Positions 47,424-57,667 of a DNA stretch of 64,000 nucleotides are shown here, in pieces. The DNA lies in assembly GCA_003225005.1 (NCBI GenBank), contig QIAN01000021.1:1-64000 (forward strand). Reading direction: 5' to 3'. Below the pieces are notes generated by a model. That model was not told the DNA's origin, did not search any database, and was given only the letters and a program-made list of their open reading frames with translations. The position numbers and the translations under genes were made by a program. Source of the DNA: Acidobacteriota bacterium (GTDB lineage Bacteria > Acidobacteriota > Terriglobia > Terriglobales > Acidobacteriaceae). The first letter of the stretch is position 1; each line of letters begins with the position of its first letter.

Positions 47424-47451
47424 AGAGACGTTTCCCGCAACGTCTCTTTTT
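47424..47451 (+). terminator. Intrinsic terminator after the bacilliredoxin gene
   Basis: Perfect 9-bp stem AGAGACGTT/AACGTCTCT (47424-47432, 47439-47447) with TCCCGC loop, followed by TTTT and CCCC. It lies 32 bases after the stop codon, between convergent genes. Confidence 0.85.
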
Positions 47452-47493
47452 CCCCTATCGAATCCTGTGACGGGATCCAACGTTGGCCAATCC

Positions 47494-48651
47494 CTACTTT
47501 GCCGGCGTGCTGGTCATAAACGCTTTAACCACAATCCCATTCGGCTGCACTCCTACCGGAATCATGGTAAGCAGTGAATACTCCGTAGGCTCCAGCTTGC
47601 GCGGATTGCGCTTCTGGATCACCGTCACATCCCCCGACTGCGTGTCCAGCACCAGCAAATACCTCTGATCCTGCGAAAGCGCCAATCCCTCTGGTCGGCT
47701 GCCCACCGGCATGGTGGCGATCAGCTTGCCGATATCAATGTCATACACTGCCACGCTGTTCGAGCCGAAATTACTGACATAGAAGCGCGAGTTATCCCCG
47801 GTCACGACTCCCCGTGCCGGATGCTGTCCAATCAAACTGCTGCTGCCCACTTCATCGTTGACCGTCTCGATAATCGAAATACTGTCGGAATCGAAGTCGC
47901 AAACCATGAGCTCGCCGCCGTCAGGCTTGAGGGCCAGGCTTACTGGCGTGCGTCCTACATCAAGCAGGGCCAGCACGCGGTCCTTCTTGAGATCAATCGA
48001 AGCCACCTGTGCCGAACCTGAACAAGTAACAAACGCTTTGCTCGAATCGTGCAGGATCGCGATATCCTCCGGCTCCTGACACACCGGCACAGTAGAGCGC
48101 ACCCGCAGCGCCTTGGCATCGATCAGTGAAACGGTGTTGTCGCCGCGGTTCGACACCACAATCGTCCCTCCGTCAGGAGAAACCCGAGCCAACCCCGGTG
48201 CAGCCCCCACCCCAACATTGCCGATCACAGCGCGCTTCTCCACATCGATCACCGAAACCTTGGCGGAAGCCGAGTTAGCCACGTACGCCCGCTTGCCGTC
48301 TTGGGAAACATCAATAAAGTAAGGCTTCCCATGAACGCCTATCGTTGCCACCACGGCGTTCTTCTCCGCATCAATGACGCTGACATTGTTCGACCCGGCA
48401 TTGACCACGTAAATTTCGTTCTTCTTGCGGTTCGCTGCCACGCCAGTCGGCCCCGCACCCACAGGGATGGTCTTGGCCAGCTCAAACGTCCGCAGATCAA
48501 TCACGCTAACGGTATTGCTCTTGCCATTGGTGACGTAGGCATACTCGCGGTAAGCAGGCCCGTAGTCAGGCAGCGCTTGCTCGCGGAAATACCACCACGC
48601 GCCCGCTCCCAGCAGGGGAATCAGAACAATGATGATGAGGAGTTTTCTCAA
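47494..48651 (-). CDS. YVTN-family beta-propeller protein
   Basis: 385 residues. The N terminus is a signal or anchor helix (MRKLLIIIVLIPLLGAGAWW). Seven or so blades repeat the pattern xVVNxxSNxVSVID-x-TNxVxATIxVGxxP (for example VVNAGSNNVSVIDAEKNAVV, VSNRGDNTVSLIDAKALRV). Such propellers are extracytoplasmic; known ones bind proteins or cofactors, but no specific role can be assigned. It shares the strand with tonB and aroF. Confidence 0.85.
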   Translation of the reverse strand: MRKLLIIIVLIPLLGAGAWWYFREQALPDYGPAYREYAYVTNGKSNTVSVIDLRTFELAKTIPVGAGPTGVAANRKKNEIYVVNAGSNNVSVIDAEKNAVVATIGVHGKPYFIDVSQDGKRAYVANSASAKVSVIDVEKRAVIGNVGVGAAPGLARVSPDGGTIVVSNRGDNTVSLIDAKALRVRSTVPVCQEPEDIAILHDSSKAFVTCSGSAQVASIDLKKDRVLALLDVGRTPVSLALKPDGGELMVCDFDSDSISIIETVNDEVGSSSLIGQHPARGVVTGDNSRFYVSNFGSNSVAVYDIDIGKLIATMPVGSRPEGLALSQDQRYLLVLDTQSGDVTVIQKRNPRKLEPTEYSLLTMIPVGVQPNGIVVKAFMTSTPAK

Positions 48652-48715
48652 GATAGGCGTCAGGCGTCTTTGAGACAGAAAAGATTGCTAAAACGGAAGA
48701 TCGATGACTATCTAG

Positions 48716-49123
48716 TTAGTACAAGCTGAAACTGACGTCGACGTTTAAATGAACCGCCACCGGCTTGCCGTCCTTAGTTGCCGGTTCGAATTTCCAGGTG
48801 CGCACGGCCGCAAGCGCCTGTTTGTCGAGACCTGCGTCCAAGCTCTTGGCGATCTTCACGTCGCGCACTCTGCCCTCTTGGGTGACCATCATCGCAACCA
48901 CGACCGTGCCGTTGATCTTCTTCTTACGTGCTTTTTCGCTATATTCGGGATCGGGCGTATAGACAGGCTTGGGCGCTGTCACGCCATTTCCCACCTCGTA
49001 CACAGGCTCAGAGGTTTTCTCCGACGCATCCTGCGCCAACAGCGCAGTCCCGCCGACGAAAAGCACAATGGCGCCAGCGAGCACGACTACCGTCTGGGTG
49101 ACGAGTAGACGAGTATCCCTCAT
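48716..49123 (-). CDS. TonB family C-terminal domain protein
   Basis: 135 residues. A single membrane helix (TVVVLAGAIVLFVGGTALLA) precedes a TonB C-terminal domain (YTPDPEYSEKARKKKINGTV then VRTWKFEPATKDGKPV). The Pro-rich spacer of classical TonB is very short here, so it may not span the periplasm. Such short TonB-like proteins are frequent in Acidobacteria. It lies 15 bases after aroF. Confidence 0.82.
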   Translation of the reverse strand: MRDTRLLVTQTVVVLAGAIVLFVGGTALLAQDASEKTSEPVYEVGNGVTAPKPVYTPDPEYSEKARKKKINGTVVVAMMVTQEGRVRDVKIAKSLDAGLDKQALAAVRTWKFEPATKDGKPVAVHLNVDVSFSLY

Positions 49124-49138
49124 AAGATAGACGCTCCG

Positions 49139-50218
49139 CTACCGAGAATCGACCTCGACCTCCTTGGTGACCCCGACCATCTCCCGCAACCCAATCGCCG
49201 GCACGGTCCTTCCCACCACCGCCGCAATCTGACGCACCTGCACCATCAACTCATCGAACTGATCGGGAAACAACGACTGCGGACCATCCGACAGAGCCTC
49301 ATCCGGCTTGTGGTGAACTTCCACCATCAATCCATCCGCGCCCACGGCCACAGCCGCCCGCGACAACGGAGTGACTTTGTTGCGTTTACCCGTCCCATGA
49401 CTGGGATCGACAAAAATCGGCAGATGGCTTAACCGCTGAACGGCCGGCACCAGACTGAGATCAAGCGTGTTGCGGGTATGATCGGCGAACGTTCGCACGC
49501 CACGCTCACACAGCGCCACGTTGTAGTTGCCCTCGCTCAAGATATATTCCGCCGCCATCAAGAACTCTTCCAAAGTCGCCGACATCCCACGTTTCAGCAG
49601 TACCGGCTTTTTAGCCCTCCCGGCACGCTTCAGCAGAGAAAAATTCTGCATGTTCCGGGCCCCGATCTGGATCACGTCGGCATATTCTTCCACCAGGTCA
49701 AGCGATTCATTATCAATTGCTTCCGTAATAATCTTCATCCCAAACTGCTGGCGGATCTCGGCCATAATGCGCAGCCCTTCTTCGCCCAACCCCTGAAAAG
49801 AATAAGGAGAAGTCCGAGGCTTATAAGCTCCCCCGCGAAAAAATTGTGCGCCCGCCCGATGCACGCGCTCAGCCACGGCAAACGCCTGCTCGCGGCTCTC
49901 AATGGCGCAAGGCCCGGCAACCACCGCCAGAGCCGGCCCTCCGATCGTTGCGGCCGTTCCAGGAAAGCGAATGACCGTGTTCTCCTCTTTAAGGTCACGG
50001 CTCACCAGCTTGTAGGGCTTCGAGACCTTGATGACTTCCTGCACGCCCGCCATTTCCTCAAGCGTGCCCTGTTCGACTTCGCCCTTGTTGCCGGTAATGC
50101 CGATGGCCGTCCGCTGCGCTCCCGGCATGGCATGCGCGCGATACCCCAGCTTTTCGATCTTCTGACAAACCGCGCGCACCTGCTCTTCGCTGGCGTGCGC
50201 CTGCATGACCACTAACAT
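49139..50218 (-). CDS. aroF: 3-deoxy-7-phosphoheptulonate synthase (DAHP synthase)
   Basis: 359 residues, type I-beta with an N-terminal ferredoxin-like regulatory domain (about 1-75; [20 protein letters not shown]). The barrel has [39 protein letters not shown] and DPSHGTGKR, all of the active-site segments. It condenses PEP and erythrose-4-phosphate as first step of aromatic amino acid synthesis. The added domain usually mediates feedback inhibition. GAGG is present before the ATG. Confidence 0.95.
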   Translation of the reverse strand: MLVVMQAHASEEQVRAVCQKIEKLGYRAHAMPGAQRTAIGITGNKGEVEQGTLEEMAGVQEVIKVSKPYKLVSRDLKEENTVIRFPGTAATIGGPALAVVAGPCAIESREQAFAVAERVHRAGAQFFRGGAYKPRTSPYSFQGLGEEGLRIMAEIRQQFGMKIITEAIDNESLDLVEEYADVIQIGARNMQNFSLLKRAGRAKKPVLLKRGMSATLEEFLMAAEYILSEGNYNVALCERGVRTFADHTRNTLDLSLVPAVQRLSHLPIFVDPSHGTGKRNKVTPLSRAAVAVGADGLMVEVHHKPDEALSDGPQSLFPDQFDELMVQVRQIAAVVGRTVPAIGLREMVGVTKEVEVDSR

Positions 50219-50442
50219 GGATTCCTACCTCGGAGTCCCAAGTTTAGCGTTCCCAGTGGATTGCCGCAAACGGCGGCTTCCGCCAACGAGCTGCAGCAGT
50301 TCCAACGGGATGTCAAAGACATCCATTTCGACTTCGACCGCTCTGATGCGTGCCGAAGATCGGACAGTCCTGGCCAGCGATGACGATGAATCGACGTGCC
50401 TTACATGGGAACGGAGGAGGCAATCGCTAGCTTCGGCGTTCT

Positions 50443-50751
50443 TCAAAAAGGGAAGCGAACGGTCCAAATCCAGCGGTGATTGCATGTATGAAACTGTGTC
50501 GCAGCGATCTGGACACCGCCACCGATTCCGAAGCGCAGTCGCTCGGCAATTTGAAACATGCCAAAAACCACACCCGGCGTCAGGAATGTTTGCTCCTTGC
50601 CTGCATCCGGGCCATCGGAAAAGAAGGTCGAATTTTGCTCGATCATCGGCCAAATTCTGCCCTTGATACCCATACTGAAGGGTCGTGTTCCATAAAAATG
50701 CGCGACCTAGAATGTTGGTGAGATTGTCTTGCTGGCAGTGCCCAGAAGTCG
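50443..50751 (-). pseudogene. Outer-membrane beta-barrel C-terminal remnant
   Basis: The minus strand reads QQDNLTNILGRAFLWNTTLQ then YG, shifts frame near 50668, and continues IKGRIWPMIEQNSTFFSDGP, TPGVVFGMFQIAERLRFGIG and ends NHRWIWTVRFPF, a typical C-terminal strand with final Phe. It is the last third of a porin-like barrel with one indel and no 5' part. The rest of the gap 50219-50932 holds no gene that I can support. Confidence 0.55.
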
Positions 50752-50859
50752 GGTCGTAAGCCGAGGTGCATCAGGCCATCGGCCGGCGCATTTCGCTGAA
50801 CTCACACCAATCCCCGATCCAAATTCATTCCTCCGCTTGTGACCCTCCACACCCGCAAC

Positions 50860-50875
50860 TGTGATCCGCGTCACT
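50860..50875. promoter_or_regulatory. CRP-like palindrome upstream of alcohol dehydrogenase
   Basis: TGTGA-TCCGCG-TCACT matches the CRP/FNR-superfamily consensus TGTGA-N6-TCACA in 9 of 10 arm positions. It lies about 57 bases before the alcohol dehydrogenase ATG, fitting an activator site near the promoter. Confidence 0.5.
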
Positions 50876-50932
50876 GATCGCTCGACAAAGCCGTACTACA
50901 GTCCGAGCACTTCAGTTTGGAGGACAGCAATC

Positions 50933-52018
50933 ATGACATACCCAACAACTATGAAAGCAGCAGTGGTGGAGGAATTCGGCAAGCCCCTCGTCGTTCAAGA
51001 AGTTCAAGTACCCGTCCCCGGCCCGGGAGAAGCTCTTGTACAAGTGATCGCCAGTGGAGTGTGCCACACCGACCTGCACGCGGCCGAGGGAGACTGGCCG
51101 CTCAAGCCAACTCTGCCCTTCATTCCCGGGCACGAAGGCGCCGGCATCGTGGTCGCGCTCGGCCCTGGAGTCACACACTTCGAGGTCGGAGACCGGGTCG
51201 GAATCGCCTGGCTGCACAGCGCCTGCGGTCATTGCGAGTTCTGTCTGTCAGGCTGGGAGACTCTCTGCCTGGAACAAAAGAACTCGGGATACTCCGTGAA
51301 CGGAAACTTCGCCCAATACGCCCTCGCCCAAGCCGACTATCTGGGGCGGATTCCAGACAACCTTTCCTTCATTGACGCCGCCCCGATTCTTTGCGCGGGA
51401 GTTACGACCTATAAAGGATTAAAAGAAACCAACACCCGGCCGGGCCAGTGGGTTGTGATCTCCGGTGCCGGAGGCCTCGGCCACGTCGCCATCCAATATG
51501 CCAAGGCCATGGGCCTGCACGTCGCGGCCGTCGACCTGGGTCCGGAGAAAATGGCTCTGGCGCGCAAGCTGGGAGCCGAAATCACCATCGACGCTAGAAT
51601 CCAAGACCCGCCAACGGAAATCCAAAAGCAAATTGGAGGCGCTCACGGAGTCCTGGTGACGGCGGTCTCTACCATCGCCTTCAAACAGGCCATCGGAATG
51701 TTGCGGCGCGGTGGCACCTGCGTGCTGAACGGACTTCCTCCCGGGGAGTTTCCTGTCTCCATCTTCGATGTAGTGCTGAACGGCTACACCATCCGCGGAT
51801 CGATTGTTGGCACACGCCTCGATCTGGAAGAAGCCCTTGCCTTCGCCGCCGAAGGCAAAGTCAAGGCAACCATAGAGACCCTTCCGCTCGAATCGATCAA
51901 CGATACCTTCGATCGGCTCAGGAACGGAAAGGTCAACGGCCGTGTAGTTCTTGGAATTGGCCAGAACGCGGGCCGGGAATCGTTTACCACGGCCTCACTC
52001 AAAGGAATTCGAGTGTAA
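50933..52018 (+). CDS. Zinc-dependent alcohol dehydrogenase (AdhP-like)
   Basis: 361 residues from ATG 50933, preceded by GGAGG; the in-frame start at 50861 overlaps the CRP-like site. Catalytic zinc ligands are in [14 protein letters not shown] and PGHEGAGIV, and the structural zinc has four Cys (CGHCEFC ... LCLEQ). The Rossmann motif is [14 protein letters not shown]. It resembles propanol-preferring AdhP. The C terminus extends about 15 residues beyond the usual end. Oxidises primary alcohols or reduces aldehydes with NAD(H). Confidence 0.9.
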   Translation: MTYPTTMKAAVVEEFGKPLVVQEVQVPVPGPGEALVQVIASGVCHTDLHAAEGDWPLKPTLPFIPGHEGAGIVVALGPGVTHFEVGDRVGIAWLHSACGHCEFCLSGWETLCLEQKNSGYSVNGNFAQYALAQADYLGRIPDNLSFIDAAPILCAGVTTYKGLKETNTRPGQWVVISGAGGLGHVAIQYAKAMGLHVAAVDLGPEKMALARKLGAEITIDARIQDPPTEIQKQIGGAHGVLVTAVSTIAFKQAIGMLRRGGTCVLNGLPPGEFPVSIFDVVLNGYTIRGSIVGTRLDLEEALAFAAEGKVKATIETLPLESINDTFDRLRNGKVNGRVVLGIGQNAGRESFTTASLKGIRV

Positions 52019-52026
52019 GGACAGAA

Positions 52027-52052
52027 GGCCGCGGTTAGAACTGACCGCGGCC
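52027..52052 (+). terminator. Hairpin after alcohol dehydrogenase
   Basis: GGCCGCGGT/ACCGCGGCC, a perfect 9-bp GC-rich stem with TAGAACTG loop, 8 bases after the adh stop, followed by GCTTTACG. The T-tract is weak, so termination is probable but not certain. Confidence 0.55.
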
Positions 52053-52112
52053 GCTTTACGTGCACCACAAGATGCGGGACCTGCCTAGTCGCTGAGACTT
52101 TATACTTTTTGT

Positions 52113-53036
52113 ATGCCCCGCTCCCTCGCCCGCGAACAAGACATCCTGCGTCGCCGCCCGCCCAAACGCCCGCCCCGCTTGACTTCCCGCCGCATTGGCA
52201 TACACACATCTTCCGCCGGAGGTGTACCGAACGCCGCCGAACGCGCCTACCGCCTGGGCTGCAACACTTTCCAGATTTTCTCTTCCAGCCCGCGCCAATG
52301 GGCCCCCTATGCTCTGGGCGAGTTGCAATGCGCCGAAATGAACCGTCTGCGCGCCCACTACAATCTCAAGCCGCTGGTCATTCACACCAACTACCTCGTG
52401 AACCTCGCCAGTTCCAATGAGTTGTTCCTCGAGAAATCAATGGCAGCCTTTCGCGGCGAGGTCGAACGCGCACTATCTCTCGGCGCGGAGTATCTTGTCC
52501 TTCACCCGGGCTCATTCCGCGGGGCCGACCGCGAGCAGGGGCTCCTCCGCACGTCCGCTGCCATCGCCGCTTCCACGCAGGGCCTCGACCTCGAGAACGC
52601 TGGTCTGACCATTCTGATCGAAAACACCGCCGGGGCCGAATTCTCCCTTGGAGGCAGCTTCGAGCAAGTCGCGGAAGTAATCGACCGCTTGCGCGGCATC
52701 GTCCCCACCGCAGCCTGCATCGACACCTGTCACACCCACGTGTGCGGATACGACATCGTCAGCGAAGATGGCCTCTACCGGACGCTGACACAGTTGGACG
52801 AAACCATCGGCTTGAACAACGTGAAAGTAGTACACTGCAACGACGCCAAAGCCGCCCGCGGCTCCAAGCTCGACCGCCACCAGCACATCGGAACGGGAAT
52901 GATCGGGCAAGAGCCCTTCCGCATTCTGCTCAATGACCTCCGCCTGGCCCACGCCGCCTTCATCGCCGAGACGCCAATCGACAGTCCCGGCGACGACCGC
53001 AGAAATGTGGATGCACTCAAGAAGTTGGTCCAGTAA
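52113..53036 (+). CDS. nfo: Endonuclease IV (AP endonuclease)
   Basis: 307 residues. After a basic 25-residue N-terminal extension the TIM barrel begins with IGIHTSSAGGVPNAAERAYR. Metal ligands are in VIHTNYL, VLHPGSF, ILIENTAG, CIDTCHTHVCGYD, VVHCNDAK and DRHQHIGTG. It cleaves abasic sites in base-excision repair, and could work after the uracil-DNA glycosylase of this window. A TATACT box at 52101-52106 is only 6 bases before the ATG, so the transcript may be leaderless; the -35 region is weak. Confidence 0.93.
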   Translation: MPRSLAREQDILRRRPPKRPPRLTSRRIGIHTSSAGGVPNAAERAYRLGCNTFQIFSSSPRQWAPYALGELQCAEMNRLRAHYNLKPLVIHTNYLVNLASSNELFLEKSMAAFRGEVERALSLGAEYLVLHPGSFRGADREQGLLRTSAAIAASTQGLDLENAGLTILIENTAGAEFSLGGSFEQVAEVIDRLRGIVPTAACIDTCHTHVCGYDIVSEDGLYRTLTQLDETIGLNNVKVVHCNDAKAARGSKLDRHQHIGTGMIGQEPFRILLNDLRLAHAAFIAETPIDSPGDDRRNVDALKKLVQ

Positions 53037-53173
53037 TCACCTGCCGCGATCGCCGGCGCCACCACCCAGCAACGGCCAGAAAAACTGGAGAATGACCATT
53101 CCATATTGGGAGCCGCGCTGCACCAGTCCGTCGTTGTAGAATCAAGAATTCAATAGTCCAAGAGCCGCCCGTC

Positions 53174-55795
53174 ATGCCGCCCGAAGACAACTCGAAAACC
53201 ATAACCGCGCCTTCCAACCCGCGCGTTGAAAACCGCTCCGACCGTCCCCCCGATCGCGAGAACGACGAGCGCTACGACCCCCAGCGCGTCGAGGAAAAAT
53301 GGTTTCGGCAATGGCAGCAGAACGCCTCCCTGTACGCCGCCGAGCCCGGCTCCGCAAAAAAGAAGTTCTATGTTCTTGAAATGCTGCCCTATCCATCCGG
53401 CGCGCTGCACATGGGCCACGTGCGCAACTACGCCATCGGCGACGCGCTCGCACGCTACATGTGGATGAACGGCTATAACGTCCTTCACCCCATGGGATGG
53501 GATTCCTTCGGCCTCCCCGCAGAGAACGCAGCGATACAGAACCACACGCCGCCCCGGGAATGGACGCTGGCTAATATCGCCAACATGAAGGCGCAGATGA
53601 AGCGCCTGGGCTTTGCCTACGACTGGTCCCGGGAAGTGACTACGTGCCTGCCTGACTACTACCGCTGGAACCAGTGGTTCTTCTTAAAGATGTACGAGAA
53701 GGGTCTCGCCTATCGCAAGCAGAGCAAAGTCAACTGGTGTCCGAAGTGTTGCACGGTGCTCGCCAATGAACAGGTCGTCGATGGCCGCTGCTGGCGTCAC
53801 GAAGATACTCTGGTCGAGCAGCGCGAGCTCGAGCAGTGGTTTTTGCGCATCACGAAATATGCCGACGAACTGTTGCACGGTCTCGACAAGCTCGAAGGCT
53901 GGCCCGAAAAAGTGCGCACCATGCAGCGCAACTGGATCGGCCGCAGCGAAGGCACGCTCGTCGATTTCAAGGTGGACGGCGCTGCCGGCACGGGAGAGTC
54001 AAAGGTTTCTGTCTTCACCACGCGCGTAGACACCATCTTCGGCGCCACCTCCGTACAGCTCGCGCCTGAGCATCCCGTCGTCGCCGGTCTCACCGCGACC
54101 CATGGCGACTTGCGCGCCAAAGTCGATCAACTCATCGGCGAACAGCGCAAGGCCAAAGAAGTCGGCGACATCGGCGCTATCGAGAAGCACGGAGTCAACA
54201 CCGGACGCTACGCCATCAACCCGTTCAACGGCGAGAAAGTGCCCATCTGGATCGCCAACTACATTCTCATGGAATACGGCACCGGAGCCATCATGAGCGT
54301 GCCCGCCCACGATGAGCGCGACTACGAATTCGCGAAGAAATACCATCTCGAAATTCGTCTGGTCATTCTTCCCATCGCCGATGACCCCGAAGAAACTGTG
54401 GCTGAGCCTCGACTTCCGTTTACCACAACCGAGGGGAGGCTGATCAACTCCGGCGCCTTTAGCGGTCTCGAATGCGATGACGCGATCCGGCAGATGTCGG
54501 CTTATGCAGAGAAGCACCGTTTCGGCAAGGCTACCGTCACCTATCGTTTGAAAGATTGGGGCATCTCGCGTCAGCGCTACTGGGGCACGCCCATTCCCAT
54601 GTTGTATTGCGAGAAAGACGGCATCGTCGCCGTGCCGGAAACAGATTTACCGGTGATTCTGCCAGAGAACATCGAGATCACGCTCACCGGCGGATCACCG
54701 CTGGGCAGAATTCCGGAATTCGTCAACGCGACTTGCCCTAACTGTGGCGGTCCGGCACGCCGCGAGACCGACACCATGGACACCTTTGTCGATTCCTCCT
54801 GGTATTTCTACCGCTACACCGACGCGCACGATGACCGCGCCCCCTTCGATTCGAAGATCGCCGATTACTGGTTTCCCATCGACCAATACATCGGAGGCGT
54901 TGAACACGCCATTCTGCATCTGATCTACTCGCGCTTCTGGACCAAGTTCATGCGCGACATGGGTCTCGTCCAGAATGATGAGCCCGTCGCGCGCCTTTTC
55001 ACACAGGGCATGGTGATCAAAGACGGCGCAAAAATGTCGAAGAGCCTGGGCAACGTCGTCACCCCCGACGTGATGGTTGCACGCTACGGCGCCGATGCCG
55101 CGCGTCTTTATAGCCTCTTCGCCGCGCCGCCAGACCGCGACCTCGACTGGCAAGACTCGGGCATTGAAGGCATCCAGCGCTTTCTGGGGCGCGTCTATCG
55201 CTTCTTCGAGCTGAATGCGAAGCCGCAGGATCCGGCTTGGCGTGCCCCCTTGCCCACGCCGTTAACCGGGTCAGCCCGCCGCCTTCGGCGTAAGCTGCAC
55301 CAGACTATCAAGCGCGTGACTGACGACTTCCAGGGACGCTGGCACTTCAACACCTGCATCGCCGCCATCATGGAACTGGTGAATGATGCCAACCGCAGGG
55401 CACTGGGAACGCAGTCGACGGAAAACCCCGTGATGGGGGATGAGATTCCATTAACTCTTCTGGCCGACGTCCAGCGGAATCTCGCATTATTGCTCGCGCC
55501 CTTCGCCCCGTACCTCGCCCACGAACTCTGGGAAATGCTCGGCGAAAAGGAGAGCCTCCTGAAAGCCGCTTGGCCCAACTACGATCCCGCTCTGGTGAAA
55601 GAAGATGAAATTGAAATGCCGGTGCAGATTAACGGCAAGGTGCGCAGCCACCTGGTTGTGCCCGCCGACGTAACCCAGGAAGCAGTTCTGGAGCGCGCTC
55701 TTGCCGACGAAAAAATTCGCTCCCTCACTGCCGGCAAGCAGATCGTAAAAAAGATATTCGTACCCGGCAAACTGGTAAATATTGTGGTCAAGTAA
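53174..55795 (+). CDS. leuS: Leucyl-tRNA synthetase
   Basis: 873 residues. Class I motifs are present: HIGH as HMGH ([15 protein letters not shown]) and KMSKS ([10 protein letters not shown]). The CP1 editing domain (about 240-420) contains the [16 protein letters not shown] segment, and the C-terminal anticodon and tRNA-binding region ends normally. An N-terminal 30-residue charged leader precedes [15 protein letters not shown]. Attaches leucine to tRNA-Leu. Confidence 0.97.
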   Translation: MPPEDNSKTITAPSNPRVENRSDRPPDRENDERYDPQRVEEKWFRQWQQNASLYAAEPGSAKKKFYVLEMLPYPSGALHMGHVRNYAIGDALARYMWMNGYNVLHPMGWDSFGLPAENAAIQNHTPPREWTLANIANMKAQMKRLGFAYDWSREVTTCLPDYYRWNQWFFLKMYEKGLAYRKQSKVNWCPKCCTVLANEQVVDGRCWRHEDTLVEQRELEQWFLRITKYADELLHGLDKLEGWPEKVRTMQRNWIGRSEGTLVDFKVDGAAGTGESKVSVFTTRVDTIFGATSVQLAPEHPVVAGLTATHGDLRAKVDQLIGEQRKAKEVGDIGAIEKHGVNTGRYAINPFNGEKVPIWIANYILMEYGTGAIMSVPAHDERDYEFAKKYHLEIRLVILPIADDPEETVAEPRLPFTTTEGRLINSGAFSGLECDDAIRQMSAYAEKHRFGKATVTYRLKDWGISRQRYWGTPIPMLYCEKDGIVAVPETDLPVILPENIEITLTGGSPLGRIPEFVNATCPNCGGPARRETDTMDTFVDSSWYFYRYTDAHDDRAPFDSKIADYWFPIDQYIGGVEHAILHLIYSRFWTKFMRDMGLVQNDEPVARLFTQGMVIKDGAKMSKSLGNVVTPDVMVARYGADAARLYSLFAAPPDRDLDWQDSGIEGIQRFLGRVYRFFELNAKPQDPAWRAPLPTPLTGSARRLRRKLHQTIKRVTDDFQGRWHFNTCIAAIMELVNDANRRALGTQSTENPVMGDEIPLTLLADVQRNLALLLAPFAPYLAHELWEMLGEKESLLKAAWPNYDPALVKEDEIEMPVQINGKVRSHLVVPADVTQEAVLERALADEKIRSLTAGKQIVKKIFVPGKLVNIVVK

Positions 55796-55955
55796 GATGC
55801 GGACGCACTTGAAGAAGCGCGCCCGCCAGGATGACATAAATTTCAAGCCTTCATGATTGCCTTATTCTCCTCCCAGAACCAGAGCGTCGCTGGGGTTGTT
55901 GAATTCAATCTCATCGAGCGCGCTGCTGTCGCTCTCTGTCTTCGTCGCCACCGAG

Positions 55956-56219
55956 TCATAGGGGCGCGGGGCGCGGAAGATTCTTGATTTGTCCCGGTAC
56001 CGTGGCCACAGTTTTGCCGTTTTGCAAGATCTCAATTTTTACGGCATCGGCTGGCCCGCTCCACTCGGCCTTGTAATGCCCTGGTGCGAGCTCTGTAGAA
56101 CCCACTCGCACCGGATCCGTCAGAGCGAAGTTCCCTGAGTGGTTGTCCTTGGCGAACGAGTTCACCGACAAGACGCTGGCTAAAATCGCGAAGGCCGCGA
56201 CAAATTGTGCGAATTTCAT
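55956..56219 (-). CDS. Small secreted protein
   Basis: 87 residues from ATG 56219, preceded by GGAGGCTGGAGA; the long upstream frame is not used. Signal peptide KFAQFVAAFAILASVLSVNS. The mature part (FALTDPVRVGSTELAPGHYK, AEWSGPADAVKIEILQNGKT) is a small beta-sandwich-like domain of a type common among Acidobacteria secreted proteins. Function unknown. Confidence 0.75.
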   Translation of the reverse strand: MKFAQFVAAFAILASVLSVNSFAKDNHSGNFALTDPVRVGSTELAPGHYKAEWSGPADAVKIEILQNGKTVATVPGQIKNLPRPAPL

Positions 56220-56469
56220 TTTTTCTCCAGCCTCCTGCGATTGCAAAGATTTAAGACACAGCCCAAACCGCACTCTACGAGGACGTCTTCGCGGAACGTG
56301 AACTGTGGCTTTCTGAATTACGATCTTCTGCGAGAGATGCTCGTCGATGACCGTCAGTTGCAGATATCGCGGAACCGACAGGTCCACATTAATGCAGGAC
56401 CAGATTCTGAGGCAGGGCAGCAGGCTCGTCTTCGTCGTCTTGCGGTATCCTAGCCACGAGCACGAATAC

Positions 56470-57627
56470 ATGTCTCGCCCGTCTCCTACACTCGAAGGCT
56501 TCCGTGCTGCTTTTCGCCAGCCTTCACTGGCCCTGGCGGAAATCACCTGGCGGTGGAGCGTCGGCGCGACCGCGTGCACTTTATTAGGCTTTTCTTTCTT
56601 TGAGTATCTAAACACCCTTCCAGTGAACGGCCGCGAGTTGCTTTTCCTCCGCTCCCGTCAGCCCATTTTGATTTCAAGGGCGATCGCCCACATCCTACGC
56701 GGCAGCTTGAGCCGAGTTTCCCTGGCTGCATTGTTGGGAGCCTCAGCCCTGACCGTGCTATGGATTTTCGCCGCATCCGTGGGTCGCGCCATGACCGTTC
56801 GTGCGCTGCGGGATCATTTTTCAGAGCGATTCGTGCCGGACTCTGCACCCGAATCAGCTCCGCCCACAGCTCGAGGGGAAGCGCGTGCACCTCAGCCGAG
56901 TGAAGCGGATGGGAATGCGATTGATTCACCCGCGGTCCGATTTTCAGAGAGACGAAAGCGATTTCTCCCCGCATCTCTGCTGGCCGTTAATTTCCTGCGC
57001 GCTGCAATCACAATGGCGGCATGGTTCGCGCTCGTGGGCGCGAGCATCCTCGCGGGTTTTGCCTCAACCGACAGGAATCCTCAACCCGGCTTGGCCTTTC
57101 TTTTTTTTCTGCCGCTGGCTGCGCTGGTCGGCTGCCTGTGGCTGATCCTGAACTGGTTTCTCTCGCTGGCCGCCCTATTCGCCGTCCGCAATGGCAACGA
57201 TCATCATCAAGACACTCTGAGCGCCATCTCTGCCGCTGTTACTCTGTGCCGCAACCGCTTCGGACATGTGGTGGCCGTGAGCGCGTGGTACGGGCTCGCG
57301 CACATCGCAGCCTTCATGGGTGCAATCACGGTCAGTTCGTTTTCATGGGGCTTCGTCGGGTTTCTTCCTGGGCGAGCGGTACTCGCTATCCTCACCGTTC
57401 TCGCCATCATTTACTTCGCCGCTGTCGATTGGCTGTACACGGCCCGGCTGGCGGGCTACGTATGCATTGCCGAAATGCCAGATGCGCTTTTCGCCCCTGC
57501 GCACCTATTGCCGCTGGCTCCGCCCTCAGGCGGCCCCCAGTTTCGACCGAGCGCACCACTCGCTGCTAACATCGACCGGGAAGAGCGAATCCTGAGTGAC
57601 GTTCCCACGTTGGCCGTAGAGACGTAG
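56470..57627 (+). CDS. Multi-pass membrane protein of unknown function
   Basis: 385 residues from ATG 56470 (earlier in-frame starts have no ribosome site). It starts SRPSPTLEGFRAAFRQPSLA and has about six hydrophobic helices, with a charged Pro/Ala-rich loop around residues 125-180. The EITWRW and ARLAGYVCIAEMP segments stand out. No catalytic motif or family recognised beyond membrane topology. Confidence 0.7.
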   Translation: MSRPSPTLEGFRAAFRQPSLALAEITWRWSVGATACTLLGFSFFEYLNTLPVNGRELLFLRSRQPILISRAIAHILRGSLSRVSLAALLGASALTVLWIFAASVGRAMTVRALRDHFSERFVPDSAPESAPPTARGEARAPQPSEADGNAIDSPAVRFSERRKRFLPASLLAVNFLRAAITMAAWFALVGASILAGFASTDRNPQPGLAFLFFLPLAALVGCLWLILNWFLSLAALFAVRNGNDHHQDTLSAISAAVTLCRNRFGHVVAVSAWYGLAHIAAFMGAITVSSFSWGFVGFLPGRAVLAILTVLAIIYFAAVDWLYTARLAGYVCIAEMPDALFAPAHLLPLAPPSGGPQFRPSAPLAANIDREERILSDVPTLAVET

Positions 57628-57667
57628 GTCGCCTAGCCTGCGCGGAAGTCATTGTGCTTACCGGTGC

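Noticed and set aside
50225-50653. 142-codon open frame on the minus strand
   Set aside because: It overlaps the barrel relic in another frame and is rich in Arg/Ser/Cys.
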